DNA from: Anthracocystis setariae
Taxonomy: Eukaryota > Basidiomycota > Ustilaginomycetes > Ustilaginales > Ustilaginaceae
DNA length: 64,000 nt
Assembly: GCA_928724745.1 (NCBI GenBank)
Contig: CAKMXJ010000005.1
Location: 860,304 to 924,303, forward strand
Direction: 5' to 3'
A program made the translations under genes and the position numbers. The notes under the pieces are model-generated. The model saw only the letters and a list, made by a program, of their open reading frames with translations. It was not told the DNA's origin and did not search any database. Shown here in pieces: positions 20,789 to 31,371 of the stretch (its first letter is position 1; each line of letters opens with the position of its first letter).

Positions 20789-20928
20789 TGTTGCGGGACG
20801 CGCATAAGGAAAATTTTTGTAACCCAGCTAAAATCACGGATATATAACCCGGCCGGGAAGGGCCAGGAAAATCCCCCAGAAATTCAACTTTCATACTTTC
20901 TTCATTGCGCACTTTCAGAAGCGCAACA
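20789..20928 (+). repeat. 3' LTR of the copia element
   Basis: Identical to the 5' LTR by eye over 140 bp. A short G-rich polypurine stretch (GAGTGGGGG, 20780-20788) just before it is the likely plus-strand primer. Confidence 0.95.
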
Positions 20929-20933
20929 CGGTG

Positions 20934-21290
20934 TCAGTCATAACTACATCAGAGGCGTTCTTTCCCTTTCCAAAGGTTTGGTTTGATGATTCATATTTGA
21001 GCAACTACGATGCAACTTCTTCCTTTATGCGTTCAACTTGAAGATGTTTGTCGTTCTCACTCTTGTGGTCGCATCAACAACAGGCCAAGCCAAGACGTGA
21101 AGGTGATCCTTGTCTCCTTTCTTTCTTTTTTTTATATACACCGACATCTTTCAGCTAAACTGCTCTGTACCGCTCGTATACCAGCAGCTCCAAGCACGCA
21201 CCTCCGAAAACGTCAGCGATCTTCATTCGTATAACGTGTTTACCTCTCGAAGTCGAGTCCGACAGAACCTAGGGCATTTTTCTTACCTGG
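20934..21290. other. Short upstream region of the aquaporin gene
   Basis: 357 bp between the copia target duplication and the aquaporin ATG. No gene is seen. The retrotransposon insertion displaces any promoter elements further upstream by 4.5 kb. Confidence 0.5.
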
Positions 21291-24200
21291 ATGGCGATGA
21301 AGCATGACCAGTCTGACCATGACGAAAGCGGCATCCAATCCAAAGACGCAGAGGCCAGAGGAGCTGGACTGCATGGAACATCGCAAAGAGGACCGTCGGT
21401 ATCGTCGAATTCAACGCCACCCCAAAACGATCTCTCACAACAAGGCGCAGCGCATAGACCGCCTGCTAGCAACGTGGTGCTGCAAACACCAGGCTCTTCG
21501 ACCTCGAACCCATCCCTTACACCCTCCCATCCGCGCTCCACCTCGAGCACCCGTTCAATACGTGAGCGGACTCCGTCTCTGCAGAGTCTGACGGCACCCT
21601 CGTCAGAGGCAATAGATGGCCTTGTTCAGACAGATTCCGGCATTCATTCAAGCACAAAATCCATCCATTCGTATGAAGCTCCGCAGGGTAGCCAAGGATA
21701 TCAGAACATCACTTCGGTTGAACCCGCTCCAAAGCGTCCGTTGTGGAGTCTAGGATCGACGTTGCCCCGTGTAAAGCGGTTATCGGCCAAACCAGCACAA
21801 ACGGCCCATCCTACGCCAGGGTCCCGCTCCAAATTTGTACATCAGTCTCTCCCAGCGGTAGCAACGCGGCCCAGTCAACGCAGAAATCGCACTGACAAGG
21901 ACGAGACGAACAATCCCAGCGTTTCGGTTGCAACCAACTGTTCAGAATATCCTGGAGAGCCGGTGCATCGTTGGGACTTTGTCGATGCCGATCAAGACCA
22001 AACAGCAAATCTCAATAAACCGGATGGCCTGGTTGTTAGTCCGGCCCTCTCAGCCGCGACGGAGGCGCGCGAAAACGAGCTTCCACCGATTCAAGAGGGC
22101 AAGCCATTGCCTCGAGCATCCTTGCCTCATCGCTCGTCGGGGAAGAGAGGCTCTCGGACGAGGCCTCGTCCCATGTATTCTCTCAGCAGCCCATCCATTC
22201 CCGGAAATTCTGGCCTTTCCTTTATCGTGGACGACAAAGTTGATTTAGCAGCCGATCCTTGCCCTCACAAGGGAAGCGACGAAGGGCATATTCAAACTCG
22301 TCCAGATGCACAGCAAAGACTTTCGGCGGCTCGAAGACACCTCTTAGAAGAAGCAAAAGAAGCGAGCGAGCATCTTGCTATTCAAGGCAGTGCTGTTGTT
22401 ATCGAGGGCGATGAATGCGACAACCCCAGTGAAATTGATCGAGAATTTGACCTCCCAACTTCTGGTATCGCTTCCCAGCCTGAAAGCAAACATATCAAGA
22501 CCTCGTCGATGCCGTTCCTGCCATCTCAAGGCTACGATGTCCTTATCGCCGCTCCAAGCAACAGGGGAGCCATCCAGCTGAACGACGAGGCGCTTGCAAC
22601 CGCAAGATCGCAAAGTGAATCCCAAAGTCGCTCGACGATGGATCAGACTCGCCATCCTGGTTTGTCCGGCGCAAGGCTTACTCCAAAGGGTCGTGCTGCG
22701 GGAGGCCCAGCGGCGGGTGTGGGCGTCAGAAAACCTTCGACTCAGAGCAAGCGCAGAGATAGCAACACTCCTGATGAAGAGGTCTCTTTGACTGGAAGCA
22801 TTGATGGAGCATTGCCGCACCAAGAGTTTTCGGCCTTGAATCGTCAAGGGTCCCTCCGCAATCGTCGAGGCAGTCAGCAGAGCCAGTATAGAGAGGATGA
22901 TTCGTGCGCGACTCACCTCGAGGCAAGACCTGTCGGTGGCAGATTGAGCAGCCATAAGAGCTCCAACAGCCGTGAAACTAGGACATCTTGGTTGAAGAGG
23001 AACATGCCTTGGCACTACAACCACCAGCATCTCGATGAAGAAGCTGTGCAGGAACAAAGGCGCAAACCCCTGCATAACAACATAGATGATGGTCAACGAA
23101 AAGGTCCTGACGATGACAAGGCAGGCGAACGTAACAGTGAAGACACAGCATACACCTCCGGTTCGGCACACCGGGATGATGACGACGATCAAGGAAGCCA
23201 TATCAGCCATTCAGACGACAAGATGGAAGGAGATTTGCAGCGAGAGAGCAAGCAAAACATGGCCAAAGACGAGGACTTGTGGCTCGGCGGCCAGAATACG
23301 ATGCCAGATGGAAACATCGCTTTCCCGACTACTTGGTCGAGGTGGAGATACCACAGCCGTGAATTCTTGGCAGAGCTTGTAGCGACGATGCTGCTGCTCA
23401 CGGTTGGTACCGCTGTCGACTGTCAAGTGACCTTGTCACAGGCTATGGGATCGAGCGCGGGAGCATATCCAAACCAGAACTGGGCTTGGGGCTTTGCTGT
23501 AGCGTCCACCATCTATCTCGGTGGTGGTCGAAGCGGTGCACACTGCAATCCTGCTATCACGCTGGCATTGGCCGTCTTCCGTGGATTTCCATGGATCCAA
23601 GTGCCAATCTACTGGGCGGCGCAGCTGCTGGGATCTCTACTTGGAGCAGCTATCACATATGGGATCTACCTACCAGCGATCAATGCTTACGAGGGAGGAT
23701 CGGCAAACAGAACACTGGCAGGCGACCATGGGACGGGACGATTGTTTGTTACCGTGCCACAGCTGGTGTTCACAGCTGCGTCTGGATTTGGCACCGAAGT
23801 GGTTGCAACGAGTATCTTGATGGTCATGGTGCTGGCGGTTGGTGACGAAACCAATGCGCCTCCGTCCGACGGGTTGTCAGCGCTAGTATTGGGATTTGTT
23901 GTGACGATGATTGGCATGTCGTTTGGATGGCCGACGAGTTATGCTATCTCGCCAAGCCGTGATCTGGGTCCTCGACTGTTGCTGTACATGGTGGGATACG
24001 GTAAAGAGCTTTGGACGCACAACTCGTACTGGTGGATCTAAGGGCCTCAATGCGGTTGTTTTATAGGTGGCTTGGTCGGAGCGCTGCTGTACGATTTGGC
24101 GATCTTTACGGGCGAAGAGTCACCAATCAACTATACAAGGCAGGGATGGCAGCAATCTACCGCGGCTCGCGTAGGTTGTCGCTTGCTGAATTCGGCAGAG

Positions 24201-24497
24201 AGGACCGGGTCCTGGACTATTCGGCCGTGGAAGGCCAAAGACCGGAAGGGCAGTCATAGAGACGACAGTAGACAAACTGCAGCCAACGAAGGCTCGGTCA
24301 GCAGCATAGACGCGGATCCGAACCTACCGAGGTCAGAGCAGGCGCCCATTGACATGCGAACTGTACCCGAGAGGGCAATGCAGGACCGAGAGCGAGGAAT
24401 GCAGAAGGATCGTTGCGAGGGGGCGAGTGACGACAGAAGACGTCGACAAAGTCATACTTCTCAACAGCTTGATGCGCAGGAAGAAGGACGCTCGTAA
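21291..24497 (+). pseudogene. Aquaporin/aquaglyceroporin with long N-terminal tail, interrupted by an in-frame TAA
   Basis: The frame from 21291 runs 916 codons to TAA at 24039-24041 and then stays open in the same frame to 24497. Residues 1 to about 690 are a disordered Ser-, Arg- and Gln-rich extension; the MIP channel follows. The first pore motif is NPA (N753) in HCNPAITLAL; the second is SPS in place of NPA, followed by RDLGPR, whose Asp is typical of aquaglyceroporins. The TAA falls in the loop before the sixth membrane helix, and that helix (GGLVGALLYDLAIF) is encoded intact just after it, then a 120-residue charged tail. A channel ending at the TAA would lack helix 6. No intron that removes the stop and keeps the frame is apparent. 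It could be a recent nonsense mutation, a sequence error, or readthrough. Confidence 0.8.
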
Positions 24498-24661
24498 AAC
24501 GGCATATATGGGTTGATCGCATGCAAAGAGTTGTGGTGCAACAAGTTGGATGTATACGTTACGGGTACAATGCAATCGATCATGTGTGAAGAGGTATCTA
24601 TGTTATGTATAATGAAGAGTGGGATGGGGGTGGTTTGGATGGTGGTTGCGGGTCATGGCCT
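24498..24661. other. Short convergent intergenic region
   Basis: 164 bp between the distal stop of the aquaporin frame and the stop of the minus-strand hydrolase. Nothing is seen beyond 3' UTR-like AT-rich sequence. Confidence 0.5.
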
Positions 24662-25657
24662 TCAAAGTTGAGCTTTGAGGTGTTTTGATGGGCGATGCCA
24701 AGAGTCGCGAATGAAGTTTGCAAACTCGGTGTAGGCGCAGATCTGATTGTAGTGAGAGGCGGGAGAGCGAGGCATTTTGTCGAAACCATGGCCTTCTTTG
24801 GGGAAGCTGATGAATCGAACGTCGGTTCTTCCGGCTTGTGTGAGTTTGCGAGCGAGTTTCTCGGAAGCGGCATGAAGAGTGTCAACTTGGCCACATGCAA
24901 GCAAGAGGGGTGGAAAGCTGGCAGCATCGATGTAGTAAACGCTGCACAAAGGATGATGCTTATCCGTTTCGTTGACAAAGTAAGAGTCGACAAAGACATT
25001 GCTCATCCAGGTTGGAAGAGCAAAGCCGCTATCGGCTTTTTGGTTGGTGGGCAATGGACGCTGACCTGGTTTGATGGTGAAGTCGACAGGCGGATAGAGG
25101 GCTGTGATGGCGGCGATGCGGGATGGCCCGAGGTGAGCACCGATTGCCAGGGCGAGATTGCCGCCGGCGGAGAATCCTCCTAGGGTGATGCGATGTTGAT
25201 CGTAGATGTTTGGGTTTGAGAGAACATAGCTGACGACATCCTGAGCATCATGAGTTGCAGCGGGGAAGGGGTGTTCAGGAGCTTTGCGGTAGTCGGCGTC
25301 GATAAAGACAAAGTCGGGACCAAGCTCGTTGACGACCTTTGCTATGAAGGCGTGATCGTCGCCAAGATTGGGAAGAACGAAGCCGGAGCCGTGCCAGGAG
25401 ATGTGAACTGGGAGTGGAGAATCGGAGGAAGCACGCTTTGAGCGATAGATGTCAACATGGATGGAGCGTCCAGCATCACGGCAAGGAAGGTGGACGCTTT
25501 GACGCTGGTATTCGTGGAAGAGGGGTTCGCGGTAGCTTTGGATGAGTGGGCGGAGGCGGTTGAGAGAACGCATGAGAAGTACGATGGCCTTCAATCGGAC
25601 ATAGTCAAGAGACCAGGCATGAAGCCTTTCCTTTGGGCTCGACGAGACGGTAGCCAT
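24662..25657 (-). CDS. Alpha/beta hydrolase fold-3 (HSL-like) esterase
   Basis: This 331-aa predicted esterase or lipase belongs to the hormone-sensitive-lipase-like group. The oxyanion motif is HGSGF (89-93, usually HGGGF), and the family motif DYRKAPEHPFPAA follows (from about 122). The nucleophile is S163 in GFSAGGN. An Asp in CGQVDTL and a His in KEGHGFDKM complete the expected triad. An earlier in-frame ATG at 25753 would add 32 residues of low-complexity sequence; I prefer 25657 (MATVSSSP) because the family-like sequence starts soon after. No signal peptide is clear. The natural substrate is unknown. Confidence 0.85.
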   Translation of the reverse strand: MATVSSSPKERLHAWSLDYVRLKAIVLLMRSLNRLRPLIQSYREPLFHEYQRQSVHLPCRDAGRSIHVDIYRSKRASSDSPLPVHISWHGSGFVLPNLGDDHAFIAKVVNELGPDFVFIDADYRKAPEHPFPAATHDAQDVVSYVLSNPNIYDQHRITLGGFSAGGNLALAIGAHLGPSRIAAITALYPPVDFTIKPGQRPLPTNQKADSGFALPTWMSNVFVDSYFVNETDKHHPLCSVYYIDAASFPPLLLACGQVDTLHAASEKLARKLTQAGRTDVRFISFPKEGHGFDKMPRSPASHYNQICAYTEFANFIRDSWHRPSKHLKAQL

Positions 25658-27084
25658 GGCTTTCAACAGGGTAGCGGGTCTATGCCGATGCAGTTTTGTA
25701 CGATGCGGTGGTGAATGAGTGGTCGTTTCTATCGAAATGTATATGATCGTCAATGGCAGTGGTTGCGACTAGATCTTGGATGGACAGGTCAAGAGCGTTG
25801 TTAAAGACTTGAAAGCGGCGGGCAAAGATAAGAGTGGCATCCTCGTGGCGTGAAATGGCATCTCTGCGGATCCTGACAGCCGCAGCGTCGAGATATGCAC
25901 ACTCTAATGAAGCCGTGGATTTTGGAATGTGAAATCGGATGTGCTGTAGTACAGTCACAGAGTACAGCACCACGCTTTTTGCATCGGTTTCATATCAACC
26001 GGCAACCCCGATCGATGCAGCCCCACCGATGCTATGCGATGCTATGCGAGGCTATGACGATGTGCAAGTGGAGAGTAAAAGCTACGCGATGAGCAGCGTG
26101 GGCGCGGGTTAAGTGACATGCACAGTAGTGTGGTGCGTGCAGACGTGCAGCTGTGTGCAGTATACTACACTACTACTTGCGATTGTGATTATTATTGCCT
26201 AGCTCCTCCACACACTTTGACCGCCAAAATGCTCAACTTGGCGCGGCGGACCCACCGATTCCGGACATGCAGCAAAAGCATTTTAGCGTACAGAAAGTAG
26301 TGAAGTGACGCGTTTGCTCCACTCAAGTTCAACTTTTATCGGTCACAGTCCGATTCACCCTTTGGAGACTACAGTAGACTGTGGCAGCGCGAGTGTGGGT
26401 TCAAGTGCACACGCGGCACATGCGCCCGTCGAACAGCAGATTCAGGGTTCAATACTGCTCGGCTGCATTCCGGTAAGGCACTCACTGTGCTGTAATAGCG
26501 TCGCGTCAGCTTTGTACGTTGATTGCACAGCTCAGCAGCACGTTCCGATGCAGTGCGGTGCAGTGCAGAGCAGAGCAGAGCAGAGCAGAGCAGCGACAGT
26601 GACAGTGACAGTAGAGTGACACTCTTGAGTTTCACTATCGGATGTCACCGGCAGCATCGCAACCCATCCATCCTTGATCACCTCCATCATCCATCTACTT
26701 GCCACTCTCGAAAACAACCCATCCAACCAATCTGTCCATAACCACATCAACCACGTATAGTTCATTACCTCAACAATCGACATCGTACTTCAACATCACC
26801 GAAGCACAACCTTGCTACGATCCGAGTCTCCTGATCTCCTGATCGGCGCAGTCGTAGTTCCGGCTACAGTACCAACTCTCTCTTTCGTCCCATCCCGCCT
26901 TGCTTGGCGCTCCGCATCTCGTCGAACCTTGTATCCTTTTGTCCGCATCGCCTTCATCCGTCATTGATCGCCCAATTCTCCAATCTCTTTGCTTGTTTAA
27001 CATCTTCATTGCTACCACCCCGTACCCTCCAGCCTGGTCAGCCGCTCCAATCGCATCTCGAGTCTCGCTTGCCTCAGCGCATCC
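25658..27084. other. Divergent intergenic region
   Basis: This 1.4 kb holds no supported gene. It has CAG/CAGAG- and GACAGT-type short repeats (about 26560-26615), a GCTATGCGA repeat (about 26029-26055), and pyrimidine-rich leader sequence before the next ATG. The open frames are short and repetitive. Confidence 0.55.
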
Positions 27085-30000
27085 ATGAGCCCTCGCTCTT
27101 CTGACAGTCATGCTACACCTTCAAAGCAAAAGAATAACAACCGCTCGCCTGCCTCTGCACCTTTAGCCTCGCCATCCACCGCCGCTGCACCTCCCTCTCC
27201 ACACGTACTGGCTCCTATACACGCCGAGTCTGTCTTGCCACCATCCTCCGCGTTCTCTCAACAACTTGATCCTTCCGCTTCCACCCCTCGCGTCTTTGTA
27301 CCATCTGCGCTCAAGCCCGTCTCCACCATCGACACCGTAGCTTCCACCATCTCAGCCCTGTCACACCAAGCCAATCGCGGCATTTCCAGTCTAATCGCCT
27401 CACATTCCGCTGCTCCCAGCTCCACTTCCCCGCTCGTCTCAGCTTCCCTCGATCAATCCACTCCCTTGCGTTCTGATGGCTCCGTCTCCCCCATCTATCA
27501 CGCCTTCCACAACGCCGGTTCCACCCCGGATCCTGTTCGCATTCAAGCAGCTCTCAACCACGCTCAACACGATGCCACCCTTGTTCACCAACCTCACATC
27601 CTTTGGTCTCGCTGGGATCGACTTGTGTTCAACTCACACCCCTTCAAATCTGCGCCTTTGCTCATATCCTACTACCAAGATGGCACCCTCCAAGTCCTCC
27701 TGGTTCAGGATCGTCAGATCTCCGAGCTTCTATGTCTTCCCAATGCAGCACAACAACTCCACCACTCAGCCGCCTTGAACTCTCCTGCACCAGCTCAACT
27801 CCTCATCGCATTCGTTCGGCACCCGACACCACTATCCACACATGCTCAGCTCCTGCTCGTCGTTCAAGACCATGACGGAGCTTCGCGTCTGCTCGCTTAT
27901 TCACTTTCTACCCACCAAGTCCTGGCATCAGTCGAGCTTCGGCATCAAGCCCTTCCTCCTCCCGACTTGAGCCAGCACTCCGAGGACGAAGGCCTAGATC
28001 CGTGGTCCAAGGTTCAAGTCGAGTGCAACGACCGCTTCCTCGTCCTCTCCTTCGCCTGCCCCCCTTCCGTCCACGTTCTGTCGACCTCAACTCTGGAATA
28101 CACCCACGCTCCCATCACCACTGTCTCGTCGTGCTCCACTCACCGGCCTCCACCCATCTCGCTTTCGCATCGTCTTCTCGCGGTGACTTGCACCGCAACA
28201 TCCCCTCTTTCGCCTGTTCGGACAGACTCGCGTAATGCGTCGAGTTCAGCCTACCACGACCCCTCCCGGCCGCATACTGCAGCCCAAGCCGATGCCTCTG
28301 GACGTGTAGGAGAGATGCGTGACAACCTCTTTGAAACTTCTGCACATGTCGGCGATGCTGCTCGGCGCATCAGAGGTGGCGTCATGAGCGGCGTTCGCAC
28401 TCTCGGCGAGTGGCGTACTTCATATTGGCACAATGCAGGAAGCCCTCCCGGCGCGAGCGCCTTTTCGCCTCCGCAGCCCAGCATGCTCTCCCAGTCGGCA
28501 CCTCACACCGCCCAACTCGCTCGCCCCACCTCTTCTACCTCGAGCTCACCCATGCTTCTCGCTGCGGACACAACGTCCGCCAGTGGCCCCAATCGCCTGC
28601 CTGTAAGCTCAGCAGCCTCGCTTTCGGTCAAGCCCGACCTCGCCAACGGTGCCGCCAACGCCATGCCTGCCGGCTGCGTGCGTGTCATTGACCTTGGCTC
28701 GGATGCACGTACGCTCTGCACCTTTGCCCCGTCCGGCAACCCGATAACGCGCGTCGTATTCAGCCCGTGCGGTCGCATGCTCCTCACCTGTGACAATCTC
28801 GGCCACGCTTTCCACGTCTTTGAGCTGCCCTTGTCAGGCACCTTTGGTAATGCCGCCAACTTCAATTCATCTACCGTGCTCCATCGCTACAAGCTCATGC
28901 GCGGCATCACCACAGCAGACGTCGTTCGCGCTGAATGGAGCCAAGATGCACAGTGGATCACGGTCGGCACACGAAGCGGAACCGTACACATCTACGCAGT
29001 CAATCCTTTCGGCGGCGTCCCAATCATCGACAACCATGTCCAAGGAAAGGTCATCAACCCGCAAGTGCTCCAGCCTGGTGGGATTTCATTGGCAAGCTTG
29101 GCTCGATCCACCCGCCACTCGCCACTCGCCCAGCAAGAAGCGCTCCCGAAACCTTTGAGCGGCGCTGGCGGCGAGGCTGCGCCTGCCATTGCATTGGCCC
29201 CGCAGATGCGCATAAGCCCTCCCACTTTCATCCTCGTCAGCGCCGGTCAAAGTAGCACGGATGCAGACAACGAAGCCAGTGTGCCCTTCCAACTTCTCAC
29301 GAGCGACCCTCGCAGTGGCAGTGTCACTTTGCATTCGGTCCGATGCTGGAGCACGCATGCCGGTACGTCCAGTGCAAATAACAGCACTCAAGCCAGTCAT
29401 TCCACCAGCCCCGAATCCAAGCAACGCTTTGCCTCGGCCTCTTCACCTCGCAACTCTGGCCTGTCCCAGATGATGAGGAAGGCAGGCGAAGGGCTCATTC
29501 ACGGTCACGTCACGCCACGCTTACAGGCCGAGTGCGTGCGCGTTGCATTATGGGATCAGCTCACTCCAGAACCGGGCGCAGTCACGAAGGACAGCGTTTC
29601 CGTACTGGCCGACCAGGGCCATGCCACATCGGCTGTCGATCGTGCTCACCATGCTTCCATTGCCAAAGCAGAGATCGAAACGTACAGCCAATCGCCAGCC
29701 ATGCTTCCTTCTTCGATCTTCCTGTCGCGCCAGACCTTCTTCCATGCGCGTTCGCGCAGCAGCAAGCCTGGATCGTCCACAACAGGCATCGAAGCCATGC
29801 GCTGCATACAGCGTAGAGGCTCACGACCTAGCCACGTCCGAAGAACCGCGAGAGTAGTGAGTCGCCAGCCTTCATCTGAGCATTCCAGCTCGTTTGATGA
29901 CAACATCACCGGTGCATTCGACCAAATGTCGTTCGAGCGAGACAATCTGCCTCCACGGAGCGCATCGGCGCACATTCCCAGCTTCCCGCAGGGCCAGCGA

Positions 30001-31071
30001 GGTCGCTCCTCCGGATGGACTTCGGGTAGCAGCATCCCTATCCGCATCGTTGCCGGAGGTCTAGGCGGCATCTACCGCGCCGGCAAGGAGCTCGGACGTG
30101 GTGTCGAGATGGCGCGCCGACGCACCAGCGGTGCTTCCGGCTCTACGGCGCCCGACGCGATCGGGGCTTTCCCCACATCATCGCATGCATCAGTTTCGTT
30201 CGAAGGCGTCGATGATGTCGACCTTCTCGGTGATGATGAGAGCATGGACCGCCCCAGTCATCGTCACCATCAGAGAAACAGCGGCGTCGATCTCGGCTCG
30301 GTGCGATCCGACGCTTCTCTGGTATCTGCGTTGCGCAATGATGGACCCTCTGGAGGTTCCCAGCCAAGCTCGGCTGAAACGCCATCGACACGATTCAGTG
30401 AGGCCGAAGACGCGGCCGCCGATGCCGCTGAAGCGGATGCAGACGAGTGTGACTGGGATGCGATCGAGCCAAGTCGTAGCCCAGCTGCTCGTGAAAATCT
30501 GCTTTACGACACAACGGACAGCAAGCTCGTCCTTAGCTCGCGAGGAGGCGGCGAGAGTCTCGATGACGACTTCACTGTCGGTATACTCGAAGTCGATGAG
30601 GAACCGGAATCAGGCGAAGCTACCATGAGTCATTCACGAGCCAGTCTGTCCCAACCGCAAGGTACAAAGGGTAGGACGACTGCTGTCAAGGAACTGGTAT
30701 ATGCGCTTCCGACTGGTGGGTCCACGCGTTCGAGTCTGCTCAGCCAAAGCAGCGGGCTAGTGCCAACAGCCGATGACGGAATCGAGGCCCACGACGTTGG
30801 AGCCCGCGGTGGTGTAAGCAGCACGTCTGACTCGCAGAGCGGGAACGGTGAAAGTCAGACAAGTGCAGCCTCGGGCCTGCTTTGCGAAGGTAGCAAGGAG
30901 ACGCATACTACGGACAGCGCGCCTGCTGCCTTTACGACTGAGCTCGATCTTTCGTTCAAGGGCACCGAGCCCAAGACCTTTGAAATGGGAATTGCCTCGA
31001 AGCCAGTGGCAGCGTCTGCCATTAGCACGTCGGGAGGTGGAAAGAAGAAGAAGAAGAAAGGTGGTCGTTGA
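27085..31071 (+). CDS. BCAS3-type WD40 protein
   Basis: This 1328-aa protein has a Ser/Pro/Ala-rich N-terminus, a WD40-like region (from about residue 190), and a block from about 532 onward (VRVIDLGSDARTLCTF, then GHAFHVFELP, LMRGITTADV and HIYAVNPFGG) that matches the conserved core of BCAS3 and plant ATG18f/g/h proteins. In other organisms BCAS3 acts with PHAF1 at autophagosome membranes (family knowledge). The C-terminal 450 residues are charged, Ser-rich and probably disordered, ending in a poly-Lys stretch. There is no intron. The long inserts between blades are typical of fungal members. A role in autophagy here is an inference from the family. Confidence 0.8.
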   Translation: MSPRSSDSHATPSKQKNNNRSPASAPLASPSTAAAPPSPHVLAPIHAESVLPPSSAFSQQLDPSASTPRVFVPSALKPVSTIDTVASTISALSHQANRGISSLIASHSAAPSSTSPLVSASLDQSTPLRSDGSVSPIYHAFHNAGSTPDPVRIQAALNHAQHDATLVHQPHILWSRWDRLVFNSHPFKSAPLLISYYQDGTLQVLLVQDRQISELLCLPNAAQQLHHSAALNSPAPAQLLIAFVRHPTPLSTHAQLLLVVQDHDGASRLLAYSLSTHQVLASVELRHQALPPPDLSQHSEDEGLDPWSKVQVECNDRFLVLSFACPPSVHVLSTSTLEYTHAPITTVSSCSTHRPPPISLSHRLLAVTCTATSPLSPVRTDSRNASSSAYHDPSRPHTAAQADASGRVGEMRDNLFETSAHVGDAARRIRGGVMSGVRTLGEWRTSYWHNAGSPPGASAFSPPQPSMLSQSAPHTAQLARPTSSTSSSPMLLAADTTSASGPNRLPVSSAASLSVKPDLANGAANAMPAGCVRVIDLGSDARTLCTFAPSGNPITRVVFSPCGRMLLTCDNLGHAFHVFELPLSGTFGNAANFNSSTVLHRYKLMRGITTADVVRAEWSQDAQWITVGTRSGTVHIYAVNPFGGVPIIDNHVQGKVINPQVLQPGGISLASLARSTRHSPLAQQEALPKPLSGAGGEAAPAIALAPQMRISPPTFILVSAGQSSTDADNEASVPFQLLTSDPRSGSVTLHSVRCWSTHAGTSSANNSTQASHSTSPESKQRFASASSPRNSGLSQMMRKAGEGLIHGHVTPRLQAECVRVALWDQLTPEPGAVTKDSVSVLADQGHATSAVDRAHHASIAKAEIETYSQSPAMLPSSIFLSRQTFFHARSRSSKPGSSTTGIEAMRCIQRRGSRPSHVRRTARVVSRQPSSEHSSSFDDNITGAFDQMSFERDNLPPRSASAHIPSFPQGQRGRSSGWTSGSSIPIRIVAGGLGGIYRAGKELGRGVEMARRRTSGASGSTAPDAIGAFPTSSHASVSFEGVDDVDLLGDDESMDRPSHRHHQRNSGVDLGSVRSDASLVSALRNDGPSGGSQPSSAETPSTRFSEAEDAAADAAEADADECDWDAIEPSRSPAARENLLYDTTDSKLVLSSRGGGESLDDDFTVGILEVDEEPESGEATMSHSRASLSQPQGTKGRTTAVKELVYALPTGGSTRSSLLSQSSGLVPTADDGIEAHDVGARGGVSSTSDSQSGNGESQTSAASGLLCEGSKETHTTDSAPAAFTTELDLSFKGTEPKTFEMGIASKPVAASAISTSGGGKKKKKKGGR

Positions 31072-31371
31072 ATGCGGAGAAATCATGACATGCTCTTTAT
31101 ACTCAGAAAGAACAGACTGTAGCTGCTGTTGGTCGACTTCTGATCTTGTTGCGGGTCCGTTGAGCCACATTTTAAACCAAACAAGAAATACACCGTTCAC
31201 ACAAGGTCGAGTCGGCGTCAGGACCAAGCTTGAACACTTTTTCTCAATTGGGATGCTGGGATTGCTGCTCGAAGATTCGCACTTGGGCAGTGGAAGTGTA
31301 AGTTTGCGAGATCGCATTTGATTTGGCACGTTTCTAAAACGGTTGAGGAGAATGTGGATGGAGGCAGGTTT
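31072..31371. other. Convergent 3' intergenic region
   Basis: 300 bp between the BCAS3-type gene and the minus-strand SDR. No feature is seen. Confidence 0.5.

Larger units (their letters stand above)
16447..20928 (+). mobile_element. Complete Ty1/copia LTR retrotransposon
   Basis: This 4482-bp element has two 140-bp LTRs, identical base for base by eye (16447-16586 and 20789-20928). They begin TGTTGC and end GCAACA. A 5-bp target duplication CGGTG flanks it (16442-16446 and 20929-20933). The single polyprotein frame is intact. Identical LTRs mean a very recent insertion. It lies between the shikimate-dehydrogenase-like gene and the aquaporin, about 360 bp upstream of the aquaporin ATG. TGCGC/GCGCA motifs recur throughout, including the leader. 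Confidence 0.97.

Noticed and set aside
24026..24062. Short intron removing the aquaporin stop
   Set aside because: The only GT...AG pair that spans the TAA cleanly is about 35 bp and shifts the frame of the sixth helix.
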